From assembly GCA_039583875.1 (NCBI GenBank), contig CM077162.1, positions 63,904,822 to 63,968,821 on the forward strand: a stretch of DNA of 64,000 nucleotides, written 5' to 3'. The translations under genes and the position numbers were made by a program. The notes below the pieces were generated by a model that was not told the origin of the DNA, did not search any database, and saw only the letters and a list, made by a program, of their open reading frames with translations. The stretch is from Platanthera guangdongensis. Lineage: Eukaryota; Streptophyta; Magnoliopsida; Asparagales; Orchidaceae. Shown in pieces: positions 1 through 11,154 of this stretch (its first letter is position 1; the number at the start of each line of letters is the position of its first letter).

Positions 1-306
1 TGTTAACATAATCTTGTTGTCTGGTGTCGACACAATCTTGCTGTCTGGTGTCGACACAATCTTGCTCAAGTGTCGAAACAACATCTCTCAAGTGTCGACA
101 CAGTCTATCTGGTATCGACATAGACTTTCTTCTGGTGTCGACACAATCTGGCTGAGTCTTTGACAGGTTGCTGTAGGCTGATCCATGAGATGTTGAATCT
201 AGGCCTAGACTAAAGAAATAAACCTATGACCCTGACTATACCTTTTGGGTCAGTCTAAGCAAGCCTAATAATGATCCTTGCCCAAATCATGACTAGGGTT
301 CCAACA
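1..306 (-). mobile_element. copia-type LTR fragment, outer end of a minus-strand element
   Basis: Read on the minus strand, this begins TGTTGGAACCCTAGTC at 306. That resembles the start of the LTR at 1660 (TGTTGGATTCCTAGTT), so 306 is the outer edge of an LTR of a related, diverged copia family. The rest lies left of the window. It carries four exact GTGTCGACAC palindromes and several one-mismatch copies between about 26 and 150. No PPT follows 306. The next bases continue the ORF3 of element F, so this is an insertion into F. Whether it is a solo LTR or a 5' LTR cannot be told. Confidence 0.7.
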
Positions 307-1480
307 TTTTGTAATGTATGACTCTCCCATGCCAGATCTAGATGAACTGATCTTGGATGATATTGTAGATGAAAATAAGGCATCAGCCGAAAGCTCTGTC
401 CAAGGTAGTTCTGATTTTTGTGTAGTTTCTCCTCCAACTCCTGCTGAAACTCCAACTCATGCTGAAACTCCAATTCTTGTTGCAACTCCTACTCCTGCTC
501 TAGAAAATCCTACTATTTCTGCCAAAGCTTTGAAAGGTTTGGATGATCTATATGATAACCCTCAGGGTTCTGATATTGATGATGATGAAGATGAGGATGA
601 GGATTCAGATGAGGAGGATACAAAGAAGAAGAAGCAAGTATCAAAGAAAAGAAAAGCTCATCCTCCTCCTGCTCCTAAGCCTAATCAAAACAATTACACC
701 CCTTACTACATTCTTCAAAAGATAACTCCATATAAAGGGATGCCAGCATGGATGTGGCTATCTAAGAATCAGCAAAAGGAAAGGAAGAAGAGTAGAAGAT
801 ACTCTCCTCCACCAGTTCAAAGGTATAGTAAAGATCCACCACCTCCTCCTCCTCCTGCAGCTGGTGCTTCTGGTTCTAATTCTCAAAGGTCTGCCCCTAT
901 TCAAACATATCAAAGACATCAAGGGAGACCTCATCATGAAAGCAGCCAGCACAGGCAACAACCCTCAGGAAAATAACATCAACAGAAATAATAACATCAA
1001 CATCATCAACAACATCAACAGCAACAACAACATCAACAGCAACAACAACATCAACAACAACAACATCAATAAGCTTAAAGTCCTAAAAGACAACCCTCTC
1101 CTCCTGTTCCTTATGAAGATCCAGAAACAGCCAACACAGCTAAAATGACCAGGTTCCAGGAACTAGTAGGCCTCTATATAATTAAAAAGGCAAAGGCTGA
1201 AGGGAATGATATTTCTGAATACACTACAATGTAAAAATACGGGAGAGAAGAACTGAAAAGGTTTGAAAAGTCTAACAAAATTTTTAATGTTGATGATTAT
1301 ATGAAACTACAACCTGAAGCAGTGGTCCCTAGAGCTACATCTCTGAAGATTATAGGGGCTGCTGACATGATAATGACTATGGAACAAGCTTTAAATCCAA
1401 ACAGGGAAATAATATTTACCAAGCCAGGAGACAAGAGCAAGGATGTAAAGCATCAGGAGAAGAAGAAGTAGAAGAAGTGA
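307..1480 (+). pseudogene. C-terminal half of a third ORF (ORF3) of copia element F
   Basis: One reading frame (open from 314 to 976) runs to about 1480 with several in-frame stops and no frameshift. The N-terminal part is acidic and Pro/Thr-rich (repeats of PAETPT type), followed by a D/E run (about 575-625) and a lysine-rich stretch, then Pro-rich sequence. After a stop at 974-976 the frame reads a Gln/His run, then a more ordinary region ending in KHQEKKK. It lies directly before a PPT (about 1650-1659) and LTR, the same place ORF3 has in elements A-C, but I cannot align it to those proteins by eye. The start is missing because of the insertion at 306. At least one stop (near 1231, TAA where CAA is expected) looks like a C-to-T change. 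Function unknown. Confidence 0.6.
979..1072 (+). repeat. CAA/CAT trinucleotide repeat (Gln/His run)
   Basis: Imperfect CAACATCAACAG-type trinucleotide repeat inside the ORF3 frame of element F. In frame it encodes glutamine and histidine, with TAA codons at its left edge, so the tract was probably translated once and now follows a stop. Confidence 0.8.
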
Positions 1481-1659
1481 AATATGAATCATTTTATTTT
1501 TCTATCTTAAACTATTTCATATTGTCTGAACAAACCTTTTGTGTAAATATATCTGCTGCATGTGTTAATTATATCTGCCAGATATATCTTTTTCTTGCTT
1601 TGTTTACTTTATGTTTTTATTTTAAGTCTATTAGTGACCTCACCCAAATATGGGGAGAT

Positions 1660-3779
1660 TGTTGGATTCCTAGTTTGATTTGGGCTAGGTACACTAACTT
1701 AGGATGATGTGACCCAACATGTATAGCCAGGGTCAAAGTTGTGTCCTAGAGTCTAGGCCAAGTCCTCAGTAATAACATCACATGGACAAGCCTTCATCAG
1801 ACCGCCAGAGACTCAAGACTTAGAGTTTTTCTAGAGATTCAGAGATTGCTCAAGAAACTAAGTAAACTGAGTTCGACGTTCGTCGAACTCAGGTCGACAA
1901 TAGTCGTTCTCAGCTCGACGATCTTAGAGATATTTTCTCTAAGCTGAGCTCGACGAACATCAATCACAGATCGACGATCCTTGGATTCCACCTTCAGAAT
2001 TCTAAGTCCAGACTGTTCTCTAGACTCAGGTCGACGAACCTAGTTCTCAGGTCGACGAACTTCATTCTTTGCTCGACGATCTCTGGACTTCCACTTCAAC
2101 TCTATTGCCAGAGGTTTATCAATTTTTCTCTAAGTTCAGAATCATTTTTAGCTCGACAAATTCAAGGTTCTCCGGACTTAGCTCGACGAACACTATTCTT
2201 TGGTCGACGAATCTATGGACTATCACAGCATTCTGTCGAGCCTATGTTCTCTAGTCTCAGGTCGACGAACTCAGTTCTCTGCCCGACGAATTCTGGAACC
2301 AGAAGGCTTATGTCGACACTCAGAGTATATGTCAACACCAACTGAGTCGACACTATAAGAACTTGTGTCGACACCAAGATCATCAGTCGACATTATGGAA
2401 AGGCTATGTCCACACCACACAGAAGACTTGTGTCGATACACAGGATATCAGTCAACACACAAAATATTTGATAACTCCAGAATAGTTGCTGAACTCCAGT
2501 CGACAAATATATTTACTAGCTCGACAAATAGGCAAAGATCAAAAGAGACAGCAGTTCAGTTTCCAGCTCGATGATCATGGAACTCAGCTCGACGAACAGA
2601 AGCCGTCTGGTCGATGAATATAACATCTTAGCTCGACGAACTGTGGACTCAGTTCGACAAATTCTTCCAACTGTTCAACGATTCCAGACTTAGTTATTTC
2701 CGGCCTTCTGTCCCCACTCTAATGCGATAATTCCTGAGTAATTAATGTTCTAACATTCTCTGATTATAACCGTTAGAAGGAGCATTAATTATGGTCTTCT
2801 CCAGGATTATTGCTTGCCGTTTTTCCACAGGACAGTTGGGGAAATAAATCAATGCCGATTATTCTCAAGGCTATCAGCATTAATTGCAGATGCATTCAAA
2901 TTTTCAAAACACAGAGAAGAAGAGAATACCAAAAAAAACACAGACACAATGAGACTGACAGAGAGAATTAAGCATCATTGAGAAAGCAAAACACAGAGCA
3001 TAGCTCTCTGAGAAGCAGATAGAGATTACAGACAAACTTTCAATCTTGGATAATCTGCTCTGTCAAAGAAGAAGTATTCTCTGGTACACATAAGTTCTTG
3101 ACCAGAAGCTCATCAGCACTTGAAGAAGAAGAACAACAATACCTATATCAAGAGTCTTCTCTCTTCAAGTACTCCAAGACACTTCAAAAAGAACAACTTC
3201 AGTTCAATCTTTCAAAGAAGTTCCTGAAGACTATTGCTGGTCAAGGATTCAGTTTGAAGACCTATCACCCTGAAGCTTGGCTCTTAGTTTTCCCTGATCC
3301 ATTCTACATCTCAAGGGGAGCTTTAAGCTATAATCAAATCTACAGTCTTCTCAGTTGTATATTGAGAAAGAGAAGACAAAATCATCTCTCACACCCACCT
3401 CTATAAAGGGTTGTCATCTCCCTTCAAAAGTGATTCCTTGGTTGCAAGTCTCCTGATCAAAAGACTTGGGTTAGTTTTTGAGCACCTGATCAAAAGCTCA
3501 TTGGTGTCAGGCACCTGATCAAAAACCTGAGTGGATTCCTACCAAGGATGGTAGAAGAGTGGATGTACCCAGGTTGGGGAACCACTATAAAATTCTTGTG
3601 TCGTCTGGTTGCCTCATTTTCTTGTGTTCTTGCTGTGCTTGTGCTTTAGGTTTACTGCTTGGTAGTTTATTAATTCTGCACTTTTAATTTACAGCAAAAG
3701 CTGTAATAGCTCTTAATAATTTTTAAGCATACTCTATTCACCCCCCTCTAGAGTATTTCTGATCTAACTCTCACTTTCA
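1660..3779 (+). mobile_element. 3' LTR of copia element F
   Basis: It starts TGTTGGATTCC directly after the purine tract TGGGGAGAT and ends CTCTCACTTTCA, giving TG...CA ends and about 2120 bp. The downstream end keeps the CACCCCCCTCTAGAG stretch that also closes the LTRs of A-C (CACCCCCCCTCTAGGTG). The upstream half holds a dense cluster of TCGAC-core motifs (about 1869-2690). Sequence resumes at 3780 inside the RNase H coding region of element E, so F is inserted in E. The matching 5' LTR lies outside the window. Confidence 0.85.
1869..2690 (+). repeat. array of CTCGACGAAC / GGTCGACGAAC motifs in the F LTR
   Basis: At least 15 copies of a motif with core TCGACGA(A/T), each preceded by GC, GG or GT, are spread over about 800 bp. 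They include a near-palindrome GTTCGACG-TT-CGTCGAAC at 1869-1886. From about 2310 to 2450 the motif changes to TGTCGACAC-like copies. It is the same kind of array as in the LTRs of A-C with a different arm sequence around a shared TCGAC core. Confidence 0.75.
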
Positions 3780-3996
3780 TAGTGTTATTTTAATTACAAA
3801 GAATTATGTATCACACAACAGGACTAAGCATATTCAAATACGATATCACTTCATAAGAGAGCATGTTTAGAAAAAAGATATCAGCCTTGAGTTTGTCCCC
3901 ACAGACAGACAAGTGGCTGTCATCTTTACTAAGGCTCTTGATGAAGACAAATTTAACACCTTTAAGTTTGAATTAGGGATGTTAAATTTGAAATGA
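3780..3996 (+). pseudogene. C-terminal end of copia RNase H (end of pol) of element E
   Basis: The frame reads SHNRTKHIQIRYHFIREHV, a stop, KKDISLEFV and finally FKFELGMLNLK before TGA at 3994-3996. This matches the end of Pol in element A ([19 protein letters not shown] ... [11 protein letters not shown]), so it is the last part of a SIRE-type RNase H. Everything upstream is cut off by the F LTR ending at 3779. An in-frame TAG lies at about 3868. It is the oldest layer of the nest here. Confidence 0.85.
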
Positions 3997-4410
3997 TTAG
4001 AAAGTTTAATAATTGAAATATTTTTCATCAAAACTATAAAAATCTCTAGATATTTGTGTGGAAGCCAACCATCCGCAGGAAATATAAGTGTGCAAAGAGT
4101 TGGCTGACTTAGGTCTCAGAAAATCATGGACGTCGAGTTTGAAGCATTGGCATTGAGTGTGTCAAGCGCATTGAGTGCGTCGAGTGAACTCGACGAACCA
4201 TCCAAATTTATTCGGCTAAATCACAACCATCCATCAAAAGTGCAAATCACAACGAGGTACATGCCTTTCCACCTTCTTGAATAGGGTAAGCTATAAATAT
4301 AAAATTGTGCCTAGAATAAACTCCATCATTCCATTGCTCTTTTCGAATTGCTGCATCTCCGCCCTAGTTTTCTCGCACAGTCTTCTTCTTCTCGAACAAT
4401 CTTTGATTCA
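3997..4410 (+). other. pol-ORF3 spacer of element E
   Basis: Untranslated stretch between the end of pol and the ORF3 relict, the same position as the palindrome-rich spacers of A, B and C. It is diverged: instead of GTGTCGACAC it has several GTCGAG/CTCGAC half-motifs between about 4130 and 4200, including CGTCGAGTGAACTCGACG. A TATA-like CTATAAATAT follows at 4291-4300. Confidence 0.6.
4291..4300 (+). promoter_or_regulatory. candidate internal TATA box ahead of ORF3, element E
   Basis: CTATAAATAT lies about 119 bp before the position aligned with the ORF3 start (4411). Elements A, B and C have a TATA box in the equivalent place (98-108 bp before ORF3). Conservation in this diverged element is the main support. 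The call is by motif and position only. Confidence 0.5.
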
Positions 4411-5441
4411 ATACCTCCCAAGGGTGTTGACTTCCTGTTCGAGGGTTTAGAACTAGCATGAAACGACTTCAATGATGCTCCCGAAGAGGTACAATATATT
4501 ATTCAAATTTTGGTAGCTGCCAAACTAGAATTTTTATTGTCAGATTCCTATGCAATCTGAAAGAGAGAAGTAATTGAAATGTACACAAAAGCTATGGTAG
4601 ACTCATCCTCGACCAAGATTAAAACCTCTATTAATGGTGAGAAAATTAAGATTACAGCAAGGAGGTTGTGCAAAGCTTTGAGGTTAACCAAGCTAAGCCC
4701 TAGTGAGGAAGAAGATGAACTATTTCAAGATGATATCAGGTCTACCTTTAAATGGTGTGGACTTTCCAAACACACCACTAGATTTATCCTAAGGAAATAC
4801 ATGAACCTAAAGGGTTAGTTTCTAGCTGACATCATAGGGAAAGCTTTGATCTACATGATTGGATCACTTGACAAGATTTCAAGGAATATGTTTGAATTGA
4901 TGATAAGAGTAATACTCTCTAAGAAAACCAAATAGGGCAAGGTACTATTTCAAATAATAGTTGAGTGCATTCCTAAGCCCAACATGGGAAGAATCTTGTC
5001 ATTGCTACTCCTCCACACTGCTCTAGAAATTCTGAATATGAGGCTAGGAGCAAAGATCTATCACACGAGGAAGATGGACATTAAGATGTTTGATAGGTGG
5101 GATAGGGTGTTGATTAAACACCCTCAACCATCTGAGATAAAAAAGAAAAAGAAAACTGATAAGATGCTGAACAAAGCTCAAGCAATAACTCTTTTGACAG
5201 CAGGAGCACTTAGCCACACAATCCTAACTTGTCAAGTTCAACTACTTCAGAAAGAAGGGATGTGATTGCACAAGTCTTAACCTCATCTGAGCTTGTTACT
5301 AAATCAGTGAACACGAAGATGTCCCAAATTGTTCTGGAAGAGATTGATATGAATGAGGCTATTCTACATGAAGAGACCATTGGACAGAAAGAAATTAAAA
5401 ATCCCATGCTTACATATGTGGAAAGGATTGTTGATAATATC
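4411..5441 (+). pseudogene. ORF3 of SIRE-type element E, 5' part
   Basis: Although diverged, this aligns with ORF3 of A-C. The start codon is now ATA, followed by a PPK that matches the APK of the others. The block EFLLSD..AI-stop-KREVIEMY matches EYLVSE..KIWKKEVLEF. MGRILSLLLL ... KMDIKMFDRWDRVL matches LGRIISLYLAG ... KMDQRIFSRWDRVL. At least four in-frame stops are seen, including a TGA where the relatives have Trp, plus a frameshift near 5210-5230. The N-terminal fold resembles what databases call a putative plant transposon protein domain (recalled, not searched). It is interrupted at 5441 by Gypsy-1 and resumes at 14147. Confidence 0.7.
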
Positions 5442-7522
5442 TAACACCCCCGTCCGTCACATGGAATATAGCAGAAGGTCCGGCCGGGGCCCCACGCCAT
5501 ATACCACGGACAACTAGTGGAGTTACGTATTAATAACAAATTACTGCCAAAGGAACACACATCCTAACTCAGAGCATTCTAGCAGAAGCTTTTTAAAATA
5601 GTTATAAGAGCCCAAACCAAAGCATGAATGCCCACTAAAAACTGAAAGTAGGAATGAGCGTACAAATACACGAAGTACTTGGACTTATAGCATTACAAGA
5701 GTTTACTTAATAATAAATGTCTTCCATACATCGGCACGCTAGCCGGTCACACATTAGCATAAAAAGTAAACATATGCTTTGGCCTTCAAGGGTCGGCTAA
5801 GAAACAAGGGGCTTCACACCGCTACTTGCAGCTAGGCTCCGCAGCACCTGCAATCAACATTCCACTGCAGCGGTGGCAAACAAAAGCAACGGTCAGCTAA
5901 AGCTGACCAAATTGTAATGAACCCACCCCTAAATCGGGGCGGCGGTGCTCCTTCCCTGCATTTTATTAGTATAACCAAATAAGATTGTGAAAGTATAAGT
6001 TAAGCATACTTCACCACAGGCGTAGGCTCGCAGGCCAACACCCCGTGCTCTCAGGGCATATTCTCGGTGAACCCGGTCAACCACCGCCCCCAAGACGGCA
6101 ACATCGTGAACATTTTAGTCTTTACGGACGAAGCCTAAGACTCGTCCTCTATGCCATCGGTAAGTGCCAATTACCTTAGTTCTCTTTAACTGAACCACAT
6201 AGAGCGGGTACGGTTCCACTCAACACGTTGCTCACATCACCACGATAATTTAAGCCATAAGCGCGGGTTAAGCTTCCCCGAAGCCCGAGTATCGATCATA
6301 CAATTTTACATAACCGAGTTATGTACAAGTTGGCTCCCAGGCCACCAAGATGGCAGAACCACGCATCTGCCCAGTTTTCCGGGTGGACCTTGGGGTTAGT
6401 CCCCAAGGCTCCCTATTGCAATCTACCATGTAGAAAAACCCAAAAAACAAACGACACAGAGTCTTCTCCGGCAAAACAAGCATATTGAACACATCACCGA
6501 TCCAGACCAACATGTCCATGTAGGCTTCACAGACCATGTCTATGTCCGTACTTCGATTACAGAATCTACATGCAAAACTAAGAGGACTATTCATGTCCAC
6601 CCAAAGGAATACCTCACACTCACCGCACACTCGCGAGAGCGGGTTTCCTATGTAGAAAGGAAGAGGACTTCACATGTCAAAGAAGAGAATCGCTACCCTA
6701 GGGGTTTTCTTTGGTGCCATGGAAAACAAGATGGATGAAAAGCACCGCAATGGCCTCACCTCCACGGATCTGGACTCAGCTCGCGATTTGGGGCTCTGAA
6801 GTTCCACCGGCAGCCGGATTCCTCCTTCTCCATCTTCCTTGCTCTCCCCTCTCTCTAACTATTTTAGAAAGAGAAAGGCCTAAGAGAAATGAGCGTTTAA
6901 CTCTCAGCTCCAGGCTTTATATCAGCAGGGAGAATTCTGGACTGTTGGATCCTATTTGAAGGAAATGAACGGCCATGAATCACCCTAAAAATCACTTTCC
7001 TGGGCCGAACATGGCTTGTGACAAGCCCGTGTCACAGGCCAAGTCTCACGATCTGAATACGATCGTCGAACGTAGAATACAATACAGGCTCTGACACGCC
7101 CATGTACTATTTGACACGCCCGTGTCAGCCGATGACACACCCATGTCACCTGGCGTGTCCATCAAGCGACATAGGAAACTATCACGTACCGACCAGGACA
7201 CGGCCATGAGACACGCTCGTGTAATCAACTTTACACGCCACTGTTAGCCTCTGACATGCTTGTGTCCTGGGTCGTGTACCTCACTCGATACCTCCCTACC
7301 GACATAGAGCAGGAAACGGCCCTGGACACGCCCGTGTCTCAGGCCGTGTGCCTGACCTCCAAGGATTGCCGAATGCATTTTATCGACCACACGAAAAATC
7401 ACCGAACTCATAGCAGGACACGGCCATGGAACACGCCCGTGGCCCAGGCCGTGTGACCCTTATCAAGCCCCAGATTGGCCTTAAGATGCTACCAGATCAT
7501 TTCCGAGTTTTGAGGCGTTACA
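5442..7522 (-). repeat. 3' LTR of Gypsy-1
   Basis: About 2081 bp, reading TGTAACGCC...GGTGTTA on the minus strand. It is similar to the right-hand LTR but about 160 bp longer: the right copy lacks roughly 120 bp after the position of 6350 and a shorter piece near 6990. The GACACGCCCGTGTC-type cluster lies at about 7080-7460. It contains no gene; the short open frames on either strand are chance. Confidence 0.88.
7080..7460. repeat. cluster of GACACGCCCGTGTC-type dyads, left LTR of Gypsy-1
   Basis: Repeated arms GACACG and CGTGTC around a CC centre (CCATGT and GGCCGTGT variants), about a dozen half or full copies. The same cluster is at about 13725-14085 in the other LTR. It lies near the start of the LTR in the element's own direction (probable U3). 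Confidence 0.75.
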
Positions 7523-7536
7523 ATTCTCCCCCCTTA
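7523..7536 (-). other. polypurine tract of Gypsy-1
   Basis: The minus strand reads TAAGGGGGGAGAAT immediately before TGTAACGCC, the start of the 3' LTR. This is the expected plus-strand primer for reverse transcription. Confidence 0.8.
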
Positions 7537-7584
7537 AATGACTTTTGTCCCGAAATTATGGAATAGAAAGTACGCAAACTTAAA

Positions 7585-9030
7585 TGGTACCTGAGTATAA
7601 GAGCTCGGGATACTCCTCAAGCATGGTTAGCTCTCGCTCCTATGAAAGCTCCTCACGGCCGCAGTTGTCCCTACGGACTTTGACCATCCTGATGTCTTTG
7701 TTACGAAGTCGCTTGACTTCAAAGTCCTCAATGCGAATAGGCTTGACCTTCATCGTCAATCCATTATCAACCGGTACCTGATCGACCACAATCACTTGCA
7801 AAGCCTCTTGCACTGTCTCTTGCAACACTGATATGTGGTATACGTCATGTATACCACTCAATTCCACTGATAACTTCAGTCAATAAGCCGCTTTGACAAT
7901 TCACTCTAGAATCTCAAACGGTCCAAGGTACCTTGGACTCAGCTTCTTCAAGCATCGTACCCGAGAGACACCCTTGAACGGCTTAATTTTCAAATATACC
8001 CAGTCGCCAACAGCGAACTCAACGTTCCTGTGCTTGGCATTATAGTATTTAGCATGCCTGTCTTGAGTGATCAGCAATCGTTCTCGTATTATTTGTACCA
8101 CCGAAGTGGCGTCTTCCACCTCTTATCATTTGTACAGCTTCAACTCACCAGTCTCCCACCATGACAATGACGTGCGACATTTTCTACCGTAAAGGGCCTC
8201 GAAGAGAGCTATTTGAATACTCGCTTGGTAGCTATCGTTATAAGCAAACTCCACCATGTACAGGTGAAATTCCCACCACTTTCCGAAATCCAAATCGCAC
8301 ATACGAAGCATGTCCTCCATCCTCCTGTTACCCTCTCGGTCTGACCATCCATGCAGATGAAAGGCCGTACTGATACTCAGCTTGGTTCCCAATATTTGTT
8401 GCACCAACTTCTAGTCATTGGACGTGAAGCACCCATCTCGGTCACTCACGATGCTGCGGGGCACACCGTGCAGTCGAACAATGTTATCTATATAGAGTTT
8501 TGCTAGCTTATACACCGAATCATTCTTCCTATTCAGAATGAAGTGCAACACTTTGGTCAATCTATCTACGATCATCCAGATGATGTTGTTTCCCTTCTGC
8601 GACCTTGGCAACCCATGCACAAAAACCATTGAAATATCGTCAAACTTCCACTCCGGGATAAGCAAGGGCTTCAAGAAACCTCCAGGCTTCAGGCACTCCG
8701 CCTTCACTAAGGAGCACGTTTGACACTTTGTCACATAAAGTGCCACGTCCTTCTTAAGTCCTAGCCACCAGAACATCTTATTCATTTTCGTGCTCCCTGG
8801 GTGAATCGAGTACTTCGTATGATGAGCCTCGTACATCAATTCCTCCCGCAGTTTACCCACATTTGGGACGCACAGAAGACTGTCCCTCCATAATAGTCCA
8901 TCAACAACACTAAATTGGGAATTTGACCAATCCAAAGCCTCATCCATGATCTGCTTCATGTTGCTATCCAAATCTAGAGCCTGTCGAATCCTATCAGCAA
9001 GGTCATACTGCACCTCTGTCAAGTCCAATT
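7585..9030 (-). pseudogene. Gypsy-1 integrase and chromodomain-like tail
   Basis: Lower part of pol in one reading frame. From about 8870 down to 8720 is the zinc-binding HHCC region (HHTKYSIHPGS ... CQTCSLVKAEC). The catalytic core follows (ISMVFVHGLPRSQKG, where Asp is expected at the Val of SMV; then SDRDGCFTSND). An in-frame TAG at 8411 stands where relatives have Trp. More stops occur near 8126, and two TGA codons near 7870-7905 stand where element D has Arg. GIHDVYHISVLQE (from 7856) and the terminal MLEEYPELL match the C-terminus of element D. No frameshift is needed from RT to the end. The enzyme would insert the element's cDNA into the genome; this copy is dead. Confidence 0.85.
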
Positions 9031-9070
9031 ATGCGTCGGCACTCGTCTGCTTGTCAACACAAGAGATCTC

Positions 9071-10990
9071 TTATGCATCCAAATCCTGAATTAAATGCTC
9101 GTTATGAACCGACAACCAGTTGGCCTGCGCGGGAGCCCTGCGACTCAACGCATCCGCAACCGCATTGCCTTTCCCCGACACATAATGTATCTTGAAGGTG
9201 TAGTCACCCAGGAACTCCATCTGCCTTCGTTGACACATGTTTAGGTCCTTTAGATCCAACAAGTACTTCAAGCTCTTGTGATCGGTATAGATATCGACCT
9301 TCACACCATACAGGTAAAGCCTCCACAGCTTCAGGGCAAATATCACGGTCACTATTTCCAAGTCATGGACCGAATAATTCTTCTCGTGCACCTTCAGCTG
9401 ACGCAAACCATAAGCTATTACACTCCCATGCTACAGTAGAATACAACCTAAGCCACTGCTCGAAGCATCACTATAAATCTCAAATCCTTCTATCCCACTC
9501 GACGAACATAGAATAGGCGCCGTGGTAAACCAACGTTTTAGTTCGTCAAAAGCTTGCACGCACTCCAGTGACCACACAAACTCATGATCTTTCATCATCA
9601 AAGTCGTGAGGGGTAACACTATCCGCGAGAAGTCCTCTACGAAGCACCTGTAGTAGCCGGCAAGTTCCCGGAAACTTCGGACTTCTGCCACTGTAGATAA
9701 TACAGGCCAATCACGTATCGTAACTATCTATGCCGGATCTACCACAATCCCCTCTCCACTAACTATATGACCAATGAATACTACCGAGGATAACCAGAAT
9801 TCGCATTTGGAGAATTTGGCATAAAGTTGATTCATCCTTAATGTCTCCAACACCATATGCAGATGCTTGAAATGATCATCCTCGCACTGCGGGTACACCA
9901 ATATATCATCGATAAAGATTATCACGAAGTGGTCCAAGTACTCTCTGAACATTCTGTTCATCAAATCCATAAACATGGATGGCACATTAGTCAACCCAAA
10001 TGGCATGACGGTGAACTCGTAATGCCCATATCGCGTACTGAAAGCTGTCTTGGGGATGTCACTTTCTCTTATCTTTAACTAATAGTATCCGAATTTAAGA
10101 TCCAATTTTGAGTACACCGTTAACCCAACTAACTTATCGAACAGATCATCAATCCTTGGGATCAGATACTTATTCTTTTTTGTTAGCTTATTCAGCTCAC
10201 GGTAATCAATACAGAGTCGCATGCTTCCGTCCTTCTTCTTAACAAAGAAGACCGGTGTGCTCTAAGGCGACGAACTTGGACACACATAACCCTAATCCAA
10301 CAGCTCTTGGAGTTGAACTTTCTGTTCCACCATCTCATTAGGCACTAGCCGATATGGAGAGCGTGACCCATGTTTGGAACCTGACACAAGCTCAATGGTG
10401 AAGTCGATCTTTGGCTGAGGTGGGGCTCCAGGGAGATTGTCAGGGAACACATCAGGATACTCAGATACAATAGGGATACTGTCCATACAAGGATTTGGCT
10501 TTGAAGCCTCCACTAACATGAAAAACAGCTCTATACTAGCATGAACTTCCTTAATCACCTGGACAGCAGACATCAAAGTCTTGTTCGACCCTTTCATGCC
10601 TGCAAACATCGTCTCATGATCAGTTCCAAATTTGACCTCCTTGCGGTTGCAATCGATGTATGCCCGCTGCTTCGAGATCTAGTCCATCCCAAAGATCACG
10701 TCGAACTCCACTAACGGTAGTATCCACACTTGCAAGTCAAACTCTTGACTCCCAATCCGTAACTTTACGCATCAAACTCTATCCGCACGCATAGAGCACC
10801 CGTTAGGCATCAACACATCCAATTTTTCCCTTGCCATCGAAGAAGGTACTCCGATGCGCGATAAAAATCCTTCGGACAAAAAGGAATTCGAAGCTCCCGC
10901 ATCGAATAGTGTTCTGGCCGGATAATCGAAAACCAAAACAAAGCCTATCACAAGCAGTTATAAACTAATGCACAAAAGGTAACTAATATA
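9071..10990 (-). pseudogene. Gypsy-1 protease, reverse transcriptase and RNase H
   Basis: Upper part of pol, read leftwards. Protease: ARTLFDAGASNSFL near 10925-10880 (Ala replaces the usual Ser/Thr of DSG/DTG), then FDVIFGMD followed by TAG where relatives have Trp. [20 protein letters not shown] near 10250-10195, [10 protein letters not shown] at 10006, and the active site FIDDILVY at about 9893-9917. RNase H: EIYSDASSSGLGCILL near 9480-9431, [12 protein letters not shown] near 9290, and ADALSRR near 9150. Stops at 10292, about 10261, 10081, 9728 and 9431 all lie in one frame, and several replace CAG or TGG. It would copy element RNA to DNA in cytoplasmic particles if intact. Confidence 0.9.
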
Positions 10991-11154
10991 TAAAGCTAAT
11001 CTGCTTTTAATTAACTCATACCTGTCACCACGTCAGACTGCTTTATGGCCTCCTGAAGACCAAGATTGTGCACTCTGGGCTGAGCTGGAGCATAGTGGGA
11101 TGCGGTTGACTCCACCGCTTTCCATTTTTCCTCGTATGTTGCTCCAGGCTTCCT

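Noticed and set aside
3398..3412. TATA box of the F LTR at CTCTATAAAGGG
   Set aside because: It lies some 700 bp after the motif array and far into the probable transcribed part. Support is too weak to list as a promoter.
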